Part shown: positions 17,327-25,851 of the stretch, one piece after another
How positions within the stretch are numbered: the stretch's first letter is position 1
Layout: each line of letters opens with the position of its first letter
Origin: Phycisphaerales bacterium
Lineage (GTDB): Bacteria; Planctomycetota; Phycisphaerae; UBA1845
Length of the DNA: 64,000 nucleotides
Assembly (NCBI GenBank): GCA_020639095.1
Contig: JACKHH010000019.1
Span: forward strand, 1-64,000
Direction: 5' to 3'
Notes under the pieces: model-generated
Databases searched by the model: none
Seen by the model: only the letters and a program-made list of their open reading frames with translations
What the model was told of the DNA's origin: nothing
Position numbers and translations under genes: made by a program

Positions 17327-18749
17327 TAACAACATGGCGGGCGGGCGCGCGGCGAAACGCCGTGACGCTGCCGCCCCTGCGATCTCCGATCGCATTCCAC
17401 CGCAGAGCCTCGAAGCCGAGCGCAGCCTCCTGGGCTCGCTCATGCTCGACCGCGAAGCCGTCGGCAACATCATCGCGATCATCGGCCGCACCGATGCGCA
17501 CTGGTTCTATCGCCCCGATCACCAGTTGATCTTTGAGACGCTGGTCGATCTTTACGACACGAACCAGCCGATCGATCTGGTCATCCTGCGCAACGAACTT
17601 GAGAAGCGTGACCTGCTCGCGCAGGTGGGCGGCGTCGAGTATCTCGTCAACTGCGCAGAAAGCGTGCCCACCGCGGTCAACGCGGAGCACTACGCGCGCA
17701 TCGTGCGCGACAAAGGCCTGCTCCGCGACCTCATCTCCTGCATCGGCGAAATCGCCCAGGACGCATACAGCGACACCGATCACAGCAGTGAGATTTTCGA
17801 CCGTGCGGAGCAGAAGCTCTTCGAGGTCACAGAGCGCCGCGTCGCCGGCCACACAGTGCCGCTCGGCGACCTGATCGTCGAACTCGATCGCATGATCAAT
17901 GCCGAGGAGGGCGCGGACGTCAACGGCCTGCCCACCGGTTTCAGCGAACTCGACGAACTCACCACCGGCTTCCAGCCGGGCGACATGATCGTCGTCGCGG
18001 GCCGCCCGTCCATGGGAAAAACCGCACTCGGCCTGAACATGGCGGAACACGCCGCCGTAACCGACGGCATCCCGGTCGTGTTCTTCTCCCTGGAAATGAG
18101 TCGCCAGCAGGTGGCCCAGCGTTTGCTCTGTAGCCGGGCCCGCATCGACTCGCACAAGTTCCGCAAACGCATGCTGAATGAAGAGGAGCGCCGCTACCTC
18201 GCGGATGTGTGCGAGGAACTCCGCGACGCTCCGCTCTATGTCGACGATACGCCCGGTCTTTCGCCGATGGAGCTGCGCGCCAAGGCGCGCCGGCTCAAGA
18301 TGCAGAAGGACATCCAAGCCGTGTTCATCGACTACCTCCAGCTCATGCACGCGCCCGGGCATGAGAGCAGGCAGCAGGAAATCTCATATATCAGCCGGTC
18401 GCTGAAGGGACTGGGCAGGGAACTCGGCGTGCCGATCATCGCGCTCGCCCAGCTCAACCGCCAAACGGAGGGCCGCACCGGCAACCAGCCGCGAATGAGC
18501 GACCTCCGCGAATCCGGTGCGATCGAGCAGGATGCCGATGCTGTGCTGCTCATTCATCGCGAGGAATACTACAAACGCGATGATCCCACGCTCAAGGGAA
18601 AAGCCCAACTCATCGTCGCGAAGCAGCGTAACGGCCCTACCGATATCGTGGAACTCCAGTTCGACCACCAGTCGACACGGTTCAACAACTTCTCGCCCGT
18701 CGCGGACGGTGCCTATCCGCCGGCCTATGGTCAAGACGCACCGTTCTAG
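17301..18749 (+). CDS. dnaB: Replicative DNA helicase DnaB
   Basis: This RecA-fold helicase unwinds the replication fork as a hexamer. The N-terminal domain starts with PPQSLEAERSLLGSLML. The motor domain has Walker A GRPSMGKTAL, FFSLEMSRQQVAQRLL, the Walker B region VFIDYLQLM and the DRESGAIEQDAD-type segment LRESGAIEQDADAVLLIHR. No intein interrupts it. The start is uncertain. I chose the GTG at 17301 because ACGGAGG lies 9 nt upstream, giving 482 residues and a 26-nt overlap with rplI. ATGs at 17280 and 17334 are alternatives. Confidence 0.93.
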   Translation: MTKAGTATSNNMAGGRAAKRRDAAAPAISDRIPPQSLEAERSLLGSLMLDREAVGNIIAIIGRTDAHWFYRPDHQLIFETLVDLYDTNQPIDLVILRNELEKRDLLAQVGGVEYLVNCAESVPTAVNAEHYARIVRDKGLLRDLISCIGEIAQDAYSDTDHSSEIFDRAEQKLFEVTERRVAGHTVPLGDLIVELDRMINAEEGADVNGLPTGFSELDELTTGFQPGDMIVVAGRPSMGKTALGLNMAEHAAVTDGIPVVFFSLEMSRQQVAQRLLCSRARIDSHKFRKRMLNEEERRYLADVCEELRDAPLYVDDTPGLSPMELRAKARRLKMQKDIQAVFIDYLQLMHAPGHESRQQEISYISRSLKGLGRELGVPIIALAQLNRQTEGRTGNQPRMSDLRESGAIEQDADAVLLIHREEYYKRDDPTLKGKAQLIVAKQRNGPTDIVELQFDHQSTRFNNFSPVADGAYPPAYGQDAPF

Positions 18750-18817
18750 CGCTGGTTCTGAAAATCAAGAAGCGTATGCACATCGCGCATACCGCGCGAT
18801 CATGAAAACGACAGCGC

Positions 18818-18895
18818 GTGCCACTGCTCTTGAGCAGTGGACCTGATCAGGCGGGTCCCCGTACTTCCGCAACCACTGCTCAAGAGCAGTGGCAC
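18818..18895. repeat. REP-like inverted palindrome pair, locus 2
   Basis: A 23-nt element beginning GTGCCACTGCTCTTGAGCAG at 18818-18840 and its exact reverse complement at 18873-18895 are separated by 32 nt. They lie between the convergent dnaB and purE genes, where they could also act as a transcription stop. Confidence 0.9.
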
Positions 18896-18924
18896 ATCGA
18901 TCGGTTACCTACATCGCGCAGGTC

Positions 18925-19425
18925 TTAACCATCCGAGCGCGGATCAGGATTCTGAACGACATCTTCGATCTGCTTGGCCCGATAGGCCGCCAGCTTGCGC
19001 CGCATCTCGGGATCGGTCGTCGCGATCATGGCGACCGCGAAGAGCGCCGCATTCGTCGCGCCCGCCCCACCGATGGCAAACGTCGCGACCGGGATACCCT
19101 TCGGCATTTGCACGGTGGCGAGCAGCGCGTCCATCCCACGCAGCGGATCGCTCGACAGCGGCACGCCGAGAATCGGCACCGTCGTACGCCCTGCCAGCGC
19201 TCCCGCGAGATGTGCAGCCATCCCCGCACCGGCGATGATCGCGACGAGCCCGCGCGATTCAGCCGCGTCGGCATACTCCGCAGCCAGACCCGGTGTGCGA
19301 TGCGCCGACAGCACGCGGGCTTCGCAGCCAATCCCGAATGATTCGAGCACGTCGACCGCGCGCTTCATCGTCTCCCAATCGTTGCGACTGCCCATCAGCA
19401 CGCCGACCCGCACGTTGTCGCCCAT
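18925..19425 (-). CDS. purE: N5-carboxyaminoimidazole ribonucleotide mutase, PurE class I
   Basis: The 166-residue enzyme converts N5-CAIR to CAIR in purine synthesis. It shows the class I pattern: VLMGSRNDWETMKRA, RVLSAHRTPGLAAEYA, IIAGAGMAAHLAG and VPILGVPLSSDPLRGMDALL. The frame is open to 19608, but homology starts at the ATG at 19425, which has a GGGG-containing site upstream. purK is not next to it. The gene runs convergent to dnaB. Confidence 0.94.
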   Translation of the reverse strand: MGDNVRVGVLMGSRNDWETMKRAVDVLESFGIGCEARVLSAHRTPGLAAEYADAAESRGLVAIIAGAGMAAHLAGALAGRTTVPILGVPLSSDPLRGMDALLATVQMPKGIPVATFAIGGAGATNAALFAVAMIATTDPEMRRKLAAYRAKQIEDVVQNPDPRSDG

Positions 19426-19727
19426 GATTCCAGCCCCTTTTCGTTCGAGATTCACTCCGGGTGGCACGGTCTTGCGCAGCAAGGCCGTGGTGAAATACGG
19501 CGCGGTCGCAAACGCCCAGAACGCCGAACCACACCGCACGCCATCGCCCGGATTGTAGGACATCACCCGCGATCTCCAAGTTCGTTTTTCGAGCTTGTGT
19601 CGCGTCAAAACTGCACACGTTGATGCTACTCAATGAATGCTGGCGTTCTACACTTCCGGTGTTATTCTGCGGGCGCGGTTGAGGCGGTCAGCCGTGCCTG
19701 TGAATTTCCAGACATCACGGAAGTACC
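19426..19727. other. Divergent gap between purE and the 19728 gene
   Basis: About 300 nt with no gene seen. A TATTCT hexamer near 19671 could be part of a rightward promoter but lacks a good -35 box. Confidence 0.35.
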
Positions 19728-20288
19728 ATGGCCAAAGCAAAGAGCCACGAAACGCTGGCCCGCGATCTCGGCGGGTACGTGACGAAGGCGCATCCAGACA
19801 TGCAGGTCGAGGTCGCGGAGAGTCCGCGCTGGAAGCGAACCTGCTTCACGTTCACCTGGGATGGGTTCGCCGGGTTGCTGCCCGAGGAGCGCTTCCACAT
19901 CGTCACGCGCTGCGTACCGGCGGACTATATCGAGAAACATTGTCGCGGCGTGGTTTGGCTGGAACTTGCCGACGGCGAGCGCATTGAAGACTACCTGGCG
20001 CTGCCACGCAGCGAGGATATCGCCGAGAAAGCGGGCAAAATCGGCAAGCGTCTCGGCGAGATGGCGTTCTTCGCCGCGCTTGAGGACGAACTGGTGCGGA
20101 TCGCCGCCGACCAGTGCCCGGACAACCTGTCGATCAGCAAGCGCGTCCTTGCTGCCAAGAAGGCCAAGGACGCCGAGATTCGCGAGGCGATCCTGCTGTT
20201 TCTGCATCACCGCGCCTACACTGACTGGGAAGTGCTGCGCCAGGTGCGTCCAGCCGTTGAGTCGTCCACAAAGAAGGGCAAACGATGA
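19728..20288 (+). CDS. Conserved-looking hypothetical protein linked to pgi
   Basis: I do not recognise this 186-residue, probably soluble protein. It begins MAKAKSHETLARDLGGYVTK, has a mixed alpha/beta first half with several aromatic residues (TCFTFTWDGFAGLL, RGVVWLELADGE) and an Ala/Glu/Lys-rich helical second half. A GGAAG site precedes the ATG. The stop overlaps the pgi start by 4 nt (ATGA), so the two are probably translationally coupled and may share a role. No signal peptide or membrane segment is visible. Confidence 0.75.
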   Translation: MAKAKSHETLARDLGGYVTKAHPDMQVEVAESPRWKRTCFTFTWDGFAGLLPEERFHIVTRCVPADYIEKHCRGVVWLELADGERIEDYLALPRSEDIAEKAGKIGKRLGEMAFFAALEDELVRIAADQCPDNLSISKRVLAAKKAKDAEIREAILLFLHHRAYTDWEVLRQVRPAVESSTKKGKR

Positions 20289-21874
20289 CACCGAGCGAAC
20301 TCTGGAAGCGATACTGCCAACATCTCTGCACCTGCGAAGACCTCGGGTTTACGCTCGACATCTCGCGCATGCATTTCGCCGACGGTTTCTTCGAGCAGCA
20401 CGCGGGAGCGGCTGACCGGGCTATGACTGCGATGGCTGAGTTGGAAAGCGGCGCTATCGCGAATCCGGACGAGAAGCGAATGGTCGGGCATTATTGGCTG
20501 CGCGCGCCGCAACTCGCGCCGAACGCTGAGATTCGCGGTGAAATCGAGCAGTGCGTCGCCCGGATCAAGGCGTTTGCTGCCGAAGTCCACGCGGGCAAGA
20601 TCGCCCCACCGTGCGGCGGAAAGTTCGAAAGCCTGCTGCTGATCGGGATCGGCGGATCGGCGTTGGGCCCGCAGTTCGTCGACGACGCGCTGCGCACCAC
20701 GGACGACCCGCTGCGTTTCTGGTCGTTCGACAACACCGATCCGGACGGAATCGATCGCACGCTCGCGCGAATCGGCGATGGGTTGAAGCGGACGCTTGCA
20801 GTCGTGATCTCCAAATCAGGCGGGACGAAGGAGACGCGGAACGGCATGCTGGAAGCAAAGCATGCGTACGAATCGGCTGGTTTGGTCTTTGCCAAGCACG
20901 CGGTCGCGGTGACCGGCGAAGGGAGTGCGCTGTACGAGACGGCGCAGGTGGAGGGCTGGATCGACACGTTCCCCATGTGGGATTGGGTCGGAGGTAGAAC
21001 GTCGCAGACGGCGGCTGTTGGTTTGATGCCGGCGGCGCTTCAGGGGTTCGACATTGACGCCCTGCTCGAAGGCGCGCGCATGATGGACGCGCACACGCGG
21101 AACCGGGAAGTTGCGTCGAACCCAGCCATGCTGCTCGCGCTGATGTGGTATGACGCAGCCAAGCAGCGCGGTCTGCGCGACATGGTGATTATTCCGTATA
21201 AGGATCGCCTCGCGCTGTTCTCGCGCTACTTGCAGCAGCTCGTCATGGAGTCGCTGGGCAAGGAGCATGACCTCTCGGGCGCGGTGGTACACGAAGGCAT
21301 CGCAGTGTACGGAAATAAGGGCTCGACCGATCAGCACGCCTATGTGCAACAGCTTCGCGACGGGTTGGCGAACTTCCACGTCACGCTCATCGAGGTGCTC
21401 TGTGATCGCGACGGCGGTTCCATCGAGGTGGAGCCGGGCGTGACCAGTGGCGATTACCTCAACGGATTCCTCCAGGGAACCCGGGCTGCCCTTGCGGACG
21501 GCGGACGTGAGTCGATCACCATCACGGTGAACGAGGTGTCGCCGCGTACGGTCGGCGCGCTGATCGCGTTGTATGAGCGGGCGGTCGGGTTCTACGCGAC
21601 GATGGTGAACATCAACGCGTACCACCAGCCCGGGGTCGAGGCGGGCAAGAAGGCAGCCGGCGAAGTCATTGCGTTGCAGGCCCAGGTACTTTCGGCTCTG
21701 GGGGACGCGTCAGCGGGTATGACAGCAGCCGATCTGGCTGAACGCCTTGGCAATGCTGGGTGGGTCGAAGAGGTCTACAAGATTCTGCGGCGCTTGGCGG
21801 CGGACGGCGTCCAGCGGGTCAAGGTTGAATCCGCGGGCGGTCCGCTTGATGCACGCTTCCGGCGAACATGCTGA
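20285..21874 (+). CDS. pgi: Glucose-6-phosphate isomerase
   Basis: This 529-residue glycolytic enzyme interconverts glucose-6-phosphate and fructose-6-phosphate. The SIS-fold motifs LLLIGIGGSALGPQFVDDAL and VISKSGGTKETRN are present. The long family signature around 21320-21400 includes GNKGSTDQHAYVQQLRDG, which carries a catalytic His, and a further catalytic region occurs near NINAYHQPGVEAGKK. It overlaps the preceding gene by 4 nt. It ends 13 nt before the end of the convergent PEP-CTERM gene. Confidence 0.95.
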   Translation: MTPSELWKRYCQHLCTCEDLGFTLDISRMHFADGFFEQHAGAADRAMTAMAELESGAIANPDEKRMVGHYWLRAPQLAPNAEIRGEIEQCVARIKAFAAEVHAGKIAPPCGGKFESLLLIGIGGSALGPQFVDDALRTTDDPLRFWSFDNTDPDGIDRTLARIGDGLKRTLAVVISKSGGTKETRNGMLEAKHAYESAGLVFAKHAVAVTGEGSALYETAQVEGWIDTFPMWDWVGGRTSQTAAVGLMPAALQGFDIDALLEGARMMDAHTRNREVASNPAMLLALMWYDAAKQRGLRDMVIIPYKDRLALFSRYLQQLVMESLGKEHDLSGAVVHEGIAVYGNKGSTDQHAYVQQLRDGLANFHVTLIEVLCDRDGGSIEVEPGVTSGDYLNGFLQGTRAALADGGRESITITVNEVSPRTVGALIALYERAVGFYATMVNINAYHQPGVEAGKKAAGEVIALQAQVLSALGDASAGMTAADLAERLGNAGWVEEVYKILRRLAADGVQRVKVESAGGPLDARFRRTC

Positions 21875-21887
21875 TCGGGATGCCCGG

Positions 21888-22604
21888 TCAGCAGTATCGG
21901 CGGCGACCGACCAGGGCCGCCCCCACGCCGAGTAGCAGCAGGCTCGCCGGTTCCGGGACGGTACGCGTCGCCACGACCATGCCCGAGAAGGTAACCTCCA
22001 GCGAGTAATTCGTACCGGGGATGTCCTCCTCGAACGCCATGGCCAGCGGCAGGCTCAGCTTCTTCTGCGTGCTCGTCTGAAACAGCGTGCCCGTGCCCGC
22101 GACGAGGACCGCCGGCGCACCGATCAGCGACATGTCCGCGAATTTCGTGGACTGAAGCATACCGCTCGTCACCGTCGCGTTGACCGTGGACAAATCGTAG
22201 CCGCTGGACAGCGGATCGGCGGCGCCCGTCAGCGAAATTGCGAAATTCCTAATGGCGGCGACGACGCTCCCGTCGGGGCTCGGCAGTGACGCGGACAGCC
22301 CGTAGTCACCTTCGGCTGGTCCGGGCGCGTACATTCCGCTGGGATTCGCGTCGATCGCCCCACCGAGAAACAGCAACGTCGAGAAGTCGTTGTCGGTGAG
22401 AATCGTGCCGTGATATGTCGCGTTCAGCCCGCTTCCGCTGGGAATCGGGTAAATCGCGCCGGTGATCGTATTGCGAAAAACACCAGACAATGAAAAGTGC
22501 GATTGCGCAGGATTGACTTGAAACCCAATCGTGGCTGCATTTGCGCACTGCGTGAGCGCTAGAATCGCCGCACCGCACACGGCGTACATCGAAAGCCTTC
22601 GCAT
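21888..22604 (-). CDS. PEP-CTERM sorting domain protein
   Basis: The 238-residue exported protein has a signal peptide (about 1-23, ending CANA), a beta-rich body of unknown function, and a C-terminal tripartite sorting tag: VPEPASLLLLGVGAALVGRR. Such tags are cut by an exosortase in the inner membrane, and the proteins are exported with exopolysaccharide. No exosortase gene is in the window. The ATG at 22604 has GGAGG 8 nt upstream; an in-frame GTG at 22619 lies inside that site. Confidence 0.87.
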   Translation of the reverse strand: MRRLSMYAVCGAAILALTQCANAATIGFQVNPAQSHFSLSGVFRNTITGAIYPIPSGSGLNATYHGTILTDNDFSTLLFLGGAIDANPSGMYAPGPAEGDYGLSASLPSPDGSVVAAIRNFAISLTGAADPLSSGYDLSTVNATVTSGMLQSTKFADMSLIGAPAVLVAGTGTLFQTSTQKKLSLPLAMAFEEDIPGTNYSLEVTFSGMVVATRTVPEPASLLLLGVGAALVGRRRYC

Positions 22605-24019
22605 GATCTCTCCCTCCACACTGGCCCAACCGTTTGACGCGCTGCATCAAACGACATCAACCGCTAGCAGCAGGCGCATCGGGCGCAAGCGCAAACGATC
22701 GGCGGACTCGAACGCAGTGGTTGCGGGGATACCGGGGGCGCGCATGAACAAATAGCGCATGAGGTGTGGAACTCGTCTCTCTCCCGCATCCACGTCCTCG
22801 TCTCTCTCAGGCGCGGATAATATCAGACGTTGCCCCCCACCTCAAGGAAGAAGGTGGTTTCCCGGACGCAGGTTTCGGGTCGGGTCGTTGGCAAGGTCGG
22901 GTAGGCGCTTGTTCAGGCGCCACTTGACCCAGTTTTCGAGATGGGTTGATGTCACTCGGCCACGCAACCAGCGTCGCGTAAATGTCACTCGAAATCGCCG
23001 CGCGTTCAAGCAACTCTTGAACAGAATTAGCCAGTTTACCACCACTAATATTCCGAGATCACGCAATGGCTGTTTGGGGGAAAGATACGGGCCCAAAGGC
23101 AAATACATTGTTGACACGTTCTGGCAGATAGCCTATATTCGCTTTCACATTCAGCTACTGAATGTCCTATATCATCGGGTATTCGAAACAGAGTTAGCGC
23201 TGGTATTCTTGGTTGGGCGCGGGTCTAGTGACCTGGGTAGAGTTTGCGAATTGCGACGCGATCCGACAGCGCTGAAAAAGATAAAGGTGTATTTTCTGCC
23301 GGGTTCCACTATCATGCTCGGCAGGCAGCAAATGCCTTTCGGGTTCGAGTGCCACAGGTCTTGATTTCTCAAGGAGAGGGAAAAGGACCAACAGGGAAAG
23401 AAAGCAAGTCGTCACGAGGAAGCAGAACTGGGCAAAGGAGGGGAAAGTCAGCACGCGTATCCTGTTTGACATGTTGGGTTGGTTTGGGGGCACGCACAGC
23501 GTCCCAAGTTAACAAGCACGTTGAGCGGTAGCTGCATTTCACTTTCCTCAAGGGTATTCGCAACACAGGCAGTACGCGATTGAGGCAGCCGCGAGTTTGG
23601 CGCCGGTTATCTCACCGGCAGCGCGCGGCAGCGTCGCAAGGGGTAGCACACCGACTGCTGGTGAAGTGAATCGGAAAAAGGGCCGCCAGTACTGCAATCA
23701 CTGAAGCTGACGGCATTCGCGGCGGAAGCGCCGCGTTCGCAGAAGAGCGTATGGGCTGTTGCCGGAGAACAAAGCAAAACGTGAGCGGCAGCCAGGCGAT
23801 CGACGGGTGAATCGCAACGTCCACATGAGCAGCGCAGTTGCGAGTATGGGGTCGGAAAGGAGGTGTCGCAAGCCGTTCCAGCGTTTGGAGGGAAGCGCTC
23901 GATGTTCACGCTGAACGCGTCGGTCGCGCGCTTGCTGACTTGCAGTACCGTCGTTTGATTGCTTAGCGGAAAGTTTGGCATTTGTGACGTATTTTCCAAG
24001 GGAAAAAGGAGACTTACCA
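22605..24019. other. 1.4-kb gene-poor region with lower GC
   Basis: No convincing protein gene is seen. Several frames of 60-200 codons are open, but they lack ribosome-binding sites in register and have no recognisable features. GC falls noticeably at about 23000-23400. The region contains a near-consensus promoter at 23111-23139 and G/A-rich tracts such as AAAGGAGGGG (about 23432) and AAAGGAGGTG (about 23854) that are not followed by start codons. It may encode an RNA or a long leader for the gene at 24020. Confidence 0.5.
23111..23139 (+). promoter_or_regulatory. Near-consensus sigma-70-type promoter
   Basis: TTGACA at 23111-23116 and TATATT at 23134-23139 are exactly 17 nt apart, the best promoter match I found in the window. 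A transcript would start near 23146, about 870 nt before the next gene on this strand. Confidence 0.65.
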
Positions 24020-25315
24020 ATGAAGCGCAATGTAATTGCATGCGGGCTTGTCGCCGCGGTTGCGACGACAATCCTTGCGACCCCGGCCCTCGCGGTCGAG
24101 CGTGTCAGCGCCTCGGAGAAGGGCAGCTTGCTCATCTACTCCAAGGTCGAGATTCGCTGGGACGTGGCGGGCAACCTCATCCAGGACACGTTTGTCGACC
24201 TGACGAACGACTACACCCAGGATGTCCAGGTCCAGATGTACTTCATCAACGGTGATCCGTCGCTGGATGCGGTGTTCAACGGTGCCGTGCTCCTCGAGCG
24301 CGCCCACCCGGGTTGGAACAACGTTGACGTTGGTATCCACCTGACGGCCAATCAGCCGACGTACTGGTCGGCAGCCACCGGTCAGCCGGCTGGCGTTTCG
24401 CCGTTCACCATCCTGGATCCGGGCACCCCTCCGGGCCGTCCCGATCCGGCTGGCAGCAGCGACCGCGTTCTCCGCGGCTACATCGTCGCGTGGGCGGTTG
24501 ACAGCAACGGCAACGAAATCCGTTGGAACCACCTGAAGGGCGACGCGGTTATCGTGAACTACCTGCTGGGCACCGCTTGGGAATACACCACTTGGGCTTT
24601 CCAGGCGATCGCCGGCGTCCAGGGCGGTCTGCTCCTCGCTCCGTACGGCCAGATGGATCTCGACGGCATTGAGTACGAACTGCCGTTCGACATTCTCCTG
24701 CTCGACTTCTACGCGGTGGGCACCAGCGCCCTGAGCGGCCCGACCAACTCGGTCACCCTCGACACCGACCTGACCCTGTTCCCGGTCGACGTCGACCTCC
24801 GTCAGGAGACCGAAGGCCCGGTCACGACCAAGGCCAGCTTCACCATCTGGAACATGAACGAAGTTAAGCTGACCGGTCTCGACCGTTGCGTCACCTGCTG
24901 GGACCAGACGCTTCTGAGCACCTACGGTGTTCCGAACCACTTCCTGGTCGCCAACCTCCAGACCGCCAAGGGCAAGGCCCAGATCGACGGTCTCGAGAGC
25001 CAGCTGTGCGACTTCGACTACGATCCGAGCGACGTCTGCACGCAGGCTGCGCTGGGTGGTGGTGCTCTGACGGGCGCAAACCCGAGCTGTGATCCGCGCG
25101 ACGTCAAGAGCCAGGCGGCTGCCCTTCTGGGCGTCGTCGCGAAGCACCTGAGCTTCACCTCGGGTGACTACGCTGCTGCCGGTATGAACCTGATCGGCCT
25201 CGGCACCCAGCCGGGTGGTGCGGTCATCAAGGCTGACTTCCTCGGCAACCCGCCGGACGAGCGTCCGCAGCAGGTCGAGGTCACCAAGCGCAAGCCGGTT
25301 CAGGTTGGCCAGTAG
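24020..25315 (+). CDS. Secreted protein consisting of the novel 'SEKGSLLIYSK' domain alone
   Basis: This 431-residue protein has a signal peptide (about 1-25, ending ALA) and then one domain of about 385 residues that I do not recognise. The same domain ends the proteins encoded at 25852 and 30982. Conserved landmarks are ASEKGSLLIYSKVEIRWD, LERAHPGWN, TILDPG-PPGRP, LRGYI, EIRWNHL, DLRQETEGPVTTKASFTIWN, a CVTCWDQ CxxC motif, SQLC-FDYDPSDVCTQ and CDPRD. Five cysteines are shared by all three copies. The composition (Gly/Asn/Thr-rich, many aromatics) suggests a beta-rich extracellular fold. AAGGAG lies 8 nt before the ATG at 24020. A strong hairpin follows the stop. Function unknown. Confidence 0.85.
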   Translation: MKRNVIACGLVAAVATTILATPALAVERVSASEKGSLLIYSKVEIRWDVAGNLIQDTFVDLTNDYTQDVQVQMYFINGDPSLDAVFNGAVLLERAHPGWNNVDVGIHLTANQPTYWSAATGQPAGVSPFTILDPGTPPGRPDPAGSSDRVLRGYIVAWAVDSNGNEIRWNHLKGDAVIVNYLLGTAWEYTTWAFQAIAGVQGGLLLAPYGQMDLDGIEYELPFDILLLDFYAVGTSALSGPTNSVTLDTDLTLFPVDVDLRQETEGPVTTKASFTIWNMNEVKLTGLDRCVTCWDQTLLSTYGVPNHFLVANLQTAKGKAQIDGLESQLCDFDYDPSDVCTQAALGGGALTGANPSCDPRDVKSQAAALLGVVAKHLSFTSGDYAAAGMNLIGLGTQPGGAVIKADFLGNPPDERPQQVEVTKRKPVQVGQ

Positions 25316-25332
25316 TTTGTGACTTCTCGGTG

Positions 25333-25362
25333 GGGCTTGGTTCGCTCGTTCGAACCAAGCCC
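25333..25362 (+). terminator. Strong hairpin after the 24020 gene, without a T-tract
   Basis: A perfect 12-bp stem (GGGCTTGGTTCG and its complement) with a 6-nt loop lies 17 nt after the stop. The following bases are TGCCTTC, so classic intrinsic termination is uncertain. Confidence 0.6.
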
Positions 25363-25851
25363 TGCCTTCAGACTTCGCACCTTGATTCGTCGCGGCAGTG
25401 CATCGTCAAAGCGTATCAAGGTGTGACACAGGACAGGCGAGGGCACGGCGGATCAATCTTGATTTCTCCTTGCCCTCGCCACCTGTATTTGTCGCGGGAC
25501 TGACGGACGCACGCCGCGAAGGGTAACAACGCAAGCTGTTTCGCGAAGTTCACCCAACCCCCCCGGCAGCGTGCGAGTTCGGCAAGCCTTGCCCGACGAA
25601 GCCGAACGTCGTCGCAAAGTTCCGCATGGCCATCAATGGCGCCGTTGCGCTGGTGGCCGCAGGGGACGGGCAAACACGACAGCCGAGAGACACGAGAGGC
25701 GGAAACGCATCGCGGTAAATCCGCTGCGCGCTGACGGGTAACGTAACCGGTCGATGCGCCGTGAGGCTGATGATGCACGTGCGGTAAGGAAGTCCGTGCA
25801 CGAGTGCATCGAACCCCGCTGACGCGGGGTGTCTGACGGGGGGAAAAGGTC
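25363..25851. other. Gap before the 25852 gene
   Basis: No gene is seen. The region holds the bulged inverted repeat at 25433-25486 and a 7-bp hairpin (ACCCCGC-TGAC-GCGGGGT, 25813-25830) just upstream of the ribosome-binding site of the next gene. Confidence 0.45.
25433..25486. repeat. Bulged inverted repeat
   Basis: ACAGG-CGAGGGCA on the left pairs with TGCCCTCG-CCA-CCTGT on the right: 13 bp interrupted by a 3-nt bulge, around a 25-nt loop. Confidence 0.6.

Noticed and set aside
22759..23364. 201-codon frame in the gap before the 24020 gene
   Set aside because: No ribosome-binding site or recognisable features, and it crosses the strong promoter. Arg/Ser-rich composition suggests chance opening.
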